Assembly: GCA_947630385.1 (NCBI GenBank)
Contig: CANRHG010000024.1
Location: forward strand, 1-16,159
Direction: 5' to 3'
Origin: an uncultured Eubacteriaceae bacterium
GTDB taxonomy: Bacteria; Bacillota; Clostridia; Eubacteriales; Eubacteriaceae
DNA length: 16,159 nt
Every line of letters begins with the position of its first letter. The first letter of the stretch is position 1. The notes under the pieces are model-generated. The model was not told where the DNA came from. It searched no databases and worked only from the letters and a program-made list of their open reading frames with translations. The position numbers and the translations under genes are program-made. Below, piece by piece: positions 13,159-16,159 of the stretch.

Positions 13159-13879
13159 TCTCGTCTCCGTTTTCAACCATAAAACTATAACGCGTTTGGG
13201 AGAGCATTTCTTTATCGTTTAACGTATCCCCAAAGATCAATACTTCGTCGTCTCCGATCCCGTAACGGTCTTTTAGAAAATGAAGCGCTTTTCCTTTGTT
13301 TATCCCAGGATTCATTACGTCGACAAATTTTGCGTCGGCTGGTGTTACGTCGAGGTCCTTAAAATTTGGCGCGTACTTTTCGTCGTACTGTTTTGCGCTA
13401 TCTTCATCCGGACAATAGATCGAAAACTTACCAGCTTTGGTTTCAAATCCTTTGAGATCGATATATTCCAGTTGGTCAAAATAGCGGCTCAAATCTTCCT
13501 TATATTTTTCGTACCGTTTGTCGGTATAAGAAGGTCCGGGGCCTAATTTACATAGGATCGGAACACAGGGTGTTTCGTCCATCGTGAAATCTACAAGCCG
13601 TTTATAATCTTCTTTTTTCAGCTCGTCGCAGACCAGTTCTTCTTTATTTTCTATGATCAAAGCTCCGTTATCTGTGATGACAGTCATGTCGTCTAGGAGA
13701 TCCCCGAACATTGAAAGAACGCTCTGATAGGGACGGCCGCTCGCTAGAACCAACGGAATTCCGGCGTCTTTAAGCTTTTCGTAAGTTACATAAAACTCAT
13801 CGGGAAGCGTACTGTCCTGTTTTAAAAGCGTGTTATCGAGATCCGTTACGATGAGTTTGATGTTATTGAGCTTTGGCAT
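13064..13879 (-). CDS. Cof-type HAD-IIB phosphatase
   Basis: A 271-residue HAD hydrolase. Motif I is DLDNTLL, with nucleophile Asp; motif II is LASGRPYQS; the motif III lysine is in INKGKALHFL; motif IV is GDTLNDKEML. The large insert between motifs II and III is the IIB cap. Relatives dephosphorylate sugar phosphates, flavin or pyridoxal phosphates; the substrate cannot be read. The start is ATG 13879, with GGAGGAAGGAG just upstream; a longer reading to 14005 lies wholly inside the preceding gene and is rejected. It overlaps the fusion gene by 17 bases and is last in the operon. Its 3' end has been duplicated at 12077-12172. Confidence 0.92.
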   Translation of the reverse strand: MPKLNNIKLIVTDLDNTLLKQDSTLPDEFYVTYEKLKDAGIPLVLASGRPYQSVLSMFGDLLDDMTVITDNGALIIENKEELVCDELKKEDYKRLVDFTMDETPCVPILCKLGPGPSYTDKRYEKYKEDLSRYFDQLEYIDLKGFETKAGKFSIYCPDEDSAKQYDEKYAPNFKDLDVTPADAKFVDVMNPGINKGKALHFLKDRYGIGDDEVLIFGDTLNDKEMLSQTRYSFMVENGDEKLREFVNYTAPSNEERGVLQIIEQMLEDKNN

Positions 13880-15527
13880 AAGCTCCTTCCTCCAGCGCGA
13901 ACAGAGCCGCGCCCATCGCCCCACACAGATCAGGTTCGTCGGTGATAAAGAGTGGCTCGCCCAGGCGCTGTTCCAGTTCTTTGACGACGCCCTTATTTCT
14001 GGCAACGCCTCCGGTCATCATATAATTGGGGGTGCCTTTGGTTCGTTTGACCATCGAAACCGTTTTGGTCGCGATCGATTTGTTGAGCCCGTGGATGATG
14101 TCGTTTTCGCTGTTGTTGTCGGCAATCAGTGAAATGACTTCGGACTCAGCAAAGACCGTACACATCGACGAAATCGTAAGGTCTTTTTTCCAGTCGAGCC
14201 CCCTTAGGCTCATTTCACCGAGATCCATTTCGAGGGTTCTGGCCATCATTTCAAGAAATCGTCCGGTCCCGGCGGCGCACTTATCGTTCATCGTAAAGCC
14301 TGTAACGTTTCCGGTCTCATCGAGACAGATGACCTTACTGTCCTGGCCACCGATATCGATGATCGTACGGATCTGTGGATTTAAGAAGAAAGCGCCGTGG
14401 GCGTGGCAGGTGATCTCGGTTTTGGTTTGTGTAGCAAAAGGAATGTTATTTCGACCATAACCTGTAGCTACGATGCTTCTAAAATCTTCTTTTTTTACGC
14501 CCAGTTTTTTACAAACTTCGTTCAGCGCGTTTTGGGCTCCGTTTTGAGCTTTGGCTCCGGTACGGACGATCGTACTGGCCAGCACGTTTTTATTTTCATC
14601 GAGAACGACCATGTTCGTCGTCGTAGAACCGCTGTCGATCCCCGCGTAAAGTCCTTTTTGGATGTAATTCATATCGACTTCCTTTTTCTCTTCAAGTCCC
14701 AGGCTTTCCGTGAACGCCTCAAGTCGCGTTGAGAGTTGGCCGTAGGGTTGGGGCATATAGTCCGATTCGATCTTTAAGATCGGAAGGTCGGTTTCCTGTT
14801 TGAGTTTTGCGTAATCAAAGCTGTAAAAATCACAAAATTTTACCGTATTGTAGACCACGCCGCGGAGGTGTTCGTCTTCGGTCAGTCTTCTTCTTTTATT
14901 AACGTTGACCATACGCATGCAGGGGATCATCGATAAAAGCGCCCCCGCGTACCAGCCGATGAGCTCTTCAAGTCCCATGTCTTCGGCGTTATCGGGTAGG
15001 GGACCGAGGTTGCGTTTTCCGCTGCAGGTAAGATTGACGACCGGAAGCCCGATCGAACGGGAAATGAGTTCCTCTAGCGGTGGTGAAACGCGAGCGCCCA
15101 TGACCGCGATGTAGTCCTCGCCTGGAAGATCGTATTCGGCTTTTTTACAGGCTTTTATAAAAAGCTCCCGGTTAAAGTCTTTTTTACTGTAAGTTTTATA
15201 ATCTTCAATTAAGTTTAGAAGTTCTTTTGCAAAGCGCTCTTTGGCACATTCGCCACTGTCGTGGGGAAGATCCATCAGGCGAATGAAGGCTTTGTCGTGT
15301 TTTAAGACGTCGTAGCTTCTTCGTAAAGAGTCGCAACAATCCATTAAGATAAGCTCGTCTTTGTCCCGCCCCTGTTGGATCAAAGCCTTGGCGTGCGAGC
15401 AAAGGTTGGCGTGCGTTAAGCTTTCGGCGTACTCAAAGTCCTTTTCTTCCCCATCGAGCTTTGTGGGATTGGCCTCAAAAGCAGCGAGGAGCTCGACGGG
15501 TGTGTATTTACATGAATAACTGATCAC
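13863..15527 (-). CDS. HgdB-like domain fused to BadF/HgdC-type dehydratase activase
   Basis: A 554-residue fusion. Residues 1-285 resemble the 2-hydroxyacyl-CoA dehydratase subunit (HgdB/FldC/YjiM): YSCKYTPVELL, NLCSHAKALI, CCDSLRRSYDVL and FCDFYSFDY, with cysteines suited to an iron-sulfur cluster. Residues 293-550 are the ATP-dependent activase (HgdC/YjiL): AGIDSGSTTTNMVV, TGYGR, CHAHGA, IIDIGGQDSKVI, KCAAGTGRFLEMMAR, CTVFAESE and TGGVARNKG. Cys417 and Cys456 match the pair that holds the [4Fe-4S] cluster at the activase dimer interface. Activases use ATP to inject an electron into the dehydratase. The GTG start at 15527 overlaps the upstream stop (GTGA), with GAGGG 6 bases before. Substrate unknown; many such fused proteins have no assigned pathway. 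Confidence 0.9.
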   Translation of the reverse strand: MISYSCKYTPVELLAAFEANPTKLDGEEKDFEYAESLTHANLCSHAKALIQQGRDKDELILMDCCDSLRRSYDVLKHDKAFIRLMDLPHDSGECAKERFAKELLNLIEDYKTYSKKDFNRELFIKACKKAEYDLPGEDYIAVMGARVSPPLEELISRSIGLPVVNLTCSGKRNLGPLPDNAEDMGLEELIGWYAGALLSMIPCMRMVNVNKRRRLTEDEHLRGVVYNTVKFCDFYSFDYAKLKQETDLPILKIESDYMPQPYGQLSTRLEAFTESLGLEEKKEVDMNYIQKGLYAGIDSGSTTTNMVVLDENKNVLASTIVRTGAKAQNGAQNALNEVCKKLGVKKEDFRSIVATGYGRNNIPFATQTKTEITCHAHGAFFLNPQIRTIIDIGGQDSKVICLDETGNVTGFTMNDKCAAGTGRFLEMMARTLEMDLGEMSLRGLDWKKDLTISSMCTVFAESEVISLIADNNSENDIIHGLNKSIATKTVSMVKRTKGTPNYMMTGGVARNKGVVKELEQRLGEPLFITDEPDLCGAMGAALFALEEGAYAKAQ

Positions 15528-16159
15528 TTAATTCCCTCTAACTGTTCAATAAAAGCGTTCACACGCGTGACCATCTGTCCGTCGGCGACGTTTCTGGAGT
15601 CGCACCCGTCGCCATCGAGCACGAGTGTTGGAAAACCCGCGTCTTCAAAGGCCTGTTTGGCGAGTCCGGAAAAACCGAGCGTTTGTTTATAACCCCAGTG
15701 GCAAAAGATAATGATCCCATCGGCCTCTAAAAGTTTGGCTTGATCGAGAATTCGCTGGATCCGGTTTTCGGAAGCTCCGTTGTAAGCGCTTTTTACCACG
15801 CGCGAAGCCATGCTGTAATACGGGCGGTCGGGGTCGATCGGACCGAAAAAGTCCGTCGAGAGGTCCGATCCAACGATTTGGCAGCGCGAGCCGGTTTCAA
15901 AGATCTTTGTCATCGATTCCTGCCAGTTCGGTAGGGTATGGACCCAGAAAATACGTTTTTTCGAACTGTGTTCATGGTGGTTTTTCGTAAGCCTTAGAAG
16001 TTTTTGCGAGTAGATCTCGGCCTCGGGACTTCCGAGCATGATGTGGTTGGTGATCATCGAGCACATCTCGCCGGTCATCGTGGCCGGGAAGTCGTAATTT
16101 GCGCGCCTAAGGACGAACTCTTTATAGCGTTCTAAGGTCCGTCTTGAGCGGTCGACGGT
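15524..16159 (-). CDS. 2-hydroxyacyl-CoA dehydratase subunit (HgdB/YjiM-like), partial
   Basis: The frame is open to the window edge, so the N-terminal part is missing; the 211 visible residues form the C-terminal half of an HgdB-like subunit. Marks are IFWVHTLPNW, CQIVGSDLSTDFF, ADGIIIFCHWGYKQTLG (cysteine of the cluster-binding region), AFEDAGFPTLVLDGDGCDSRNV and the end QMVTRVNAFIEQLEG. An internal ATG at 16078 is not the start, as upstream codons continue in frame (TVDRSRRTLERYKEF). It overlaps the fusion gene by 4 bases, so subunit and activase are made together. With the fusion's own HgdB domain, a two-component dehydratase-like complex is likely. Confidence 0.88.
   Translation of the reverse strand, partial: TVDRSRRTLERYKEFVLRRANYDFPATMTGEMCSMITNHIMLGSPEAEIYSQKLLRLTKNHHEHSSKKRIFWVHTLPNWQESMTKIFETGSRCQIVGSDLSTDFFGPIDPDRPYYSMASRVVKSAYNGASENRIQRILDQAKLLEADGIIIFCHWGYKQTLGFSGLAKQAFEDAGFPTLVLDGDGCDSRNVADGQMVTRVNAFIEQLEGIK

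Noticed and set aside
13880..14005. Longer N-terminus for the HAD gene
   Set aside because: The extra 42 residues lie wholly within the activase fusion gene and do not resemble HAD; ATG 13879 has a clear RBS and directly precedes motif I.

Overview
The window reads as chromosome of a low-to-moderate GC anaerobic member of the Bacillota. The grounds are a DegV protein, AGGAGG-type ribosome binding sites, compact terminators, 2-hydroxyacyl-CoA dehydratase/activase genes of the oxygen-sensitive HgdB/HgdC type, and IS607, AbiEi and DUF4143 accessory genes. Genus cannot be read from the sequence; Clostridia/Tissierellia-like or Erysipelotrichia-like hosts are guesses. Base composition varies. The dehydratase/activase genes look GC-richer, while the DUF4143 and AbiEi genes and their flanks are clearly AT-rich.

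Layout. 1-814 (+): 3' part of a DegV-family gene. 815-1436: gene-poor spacer. 1437-2909 (+): a divergent MurE-like Mur ligase, closed by a perfect 12-bp terminator hairpin. 2965-5873 (-): a three-gene operon, read clpP-like protease, small P-loop/AAA-like protein, then VirD4/TraG-like ATPase; this is the most unusual association here. 6081-7830 (+): an intact IS607-type element (tnpA serine recombinase overlapping tnpB), with a foldable 3' tail that is a candidate omega RNA. 7831-8471: a spacer with a 32-codon ORF and several inverted repeats. 8472-10573 (+): a YhaN/SMC-like coiled-coil membrane protein whose ATPase motifs are lost, translationally coupled to a 56-aa predicted lipoprotein, then a strong terminator. 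10613-13066 (-): an accessory patch with a DUF4143 ATPase, a displaced copy of the 3' end of the neighbouring HAD gene, and an orphan AbiEi regulator. 13064-16159 (-): a tightly overlapping operon of an HgdB-like subunit (partial), an HgdB-HgdC fusion and a Cof-type HAD phosphatase.

The main points of interest are: (a) the ClpP / P-loop / VirD4-like operon without relaxase or other transfer genes; (b) a roughly 990-bp unit carrying abiEi, bounded by direct repeats that each contain the 3' end of the HAD gene, its terminator and a promoter-like region; (c) a pseudo-ATPase YhaN relative coupled to a micro-lipoprotein; (d) a MurE relative lacking the usual C-terminal signature motifs; (e) promoter-proximal palindromes at the DUF4143 and abiEi genes. 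All functional statements rest on motif reading by eye; no database or folding computation was run.
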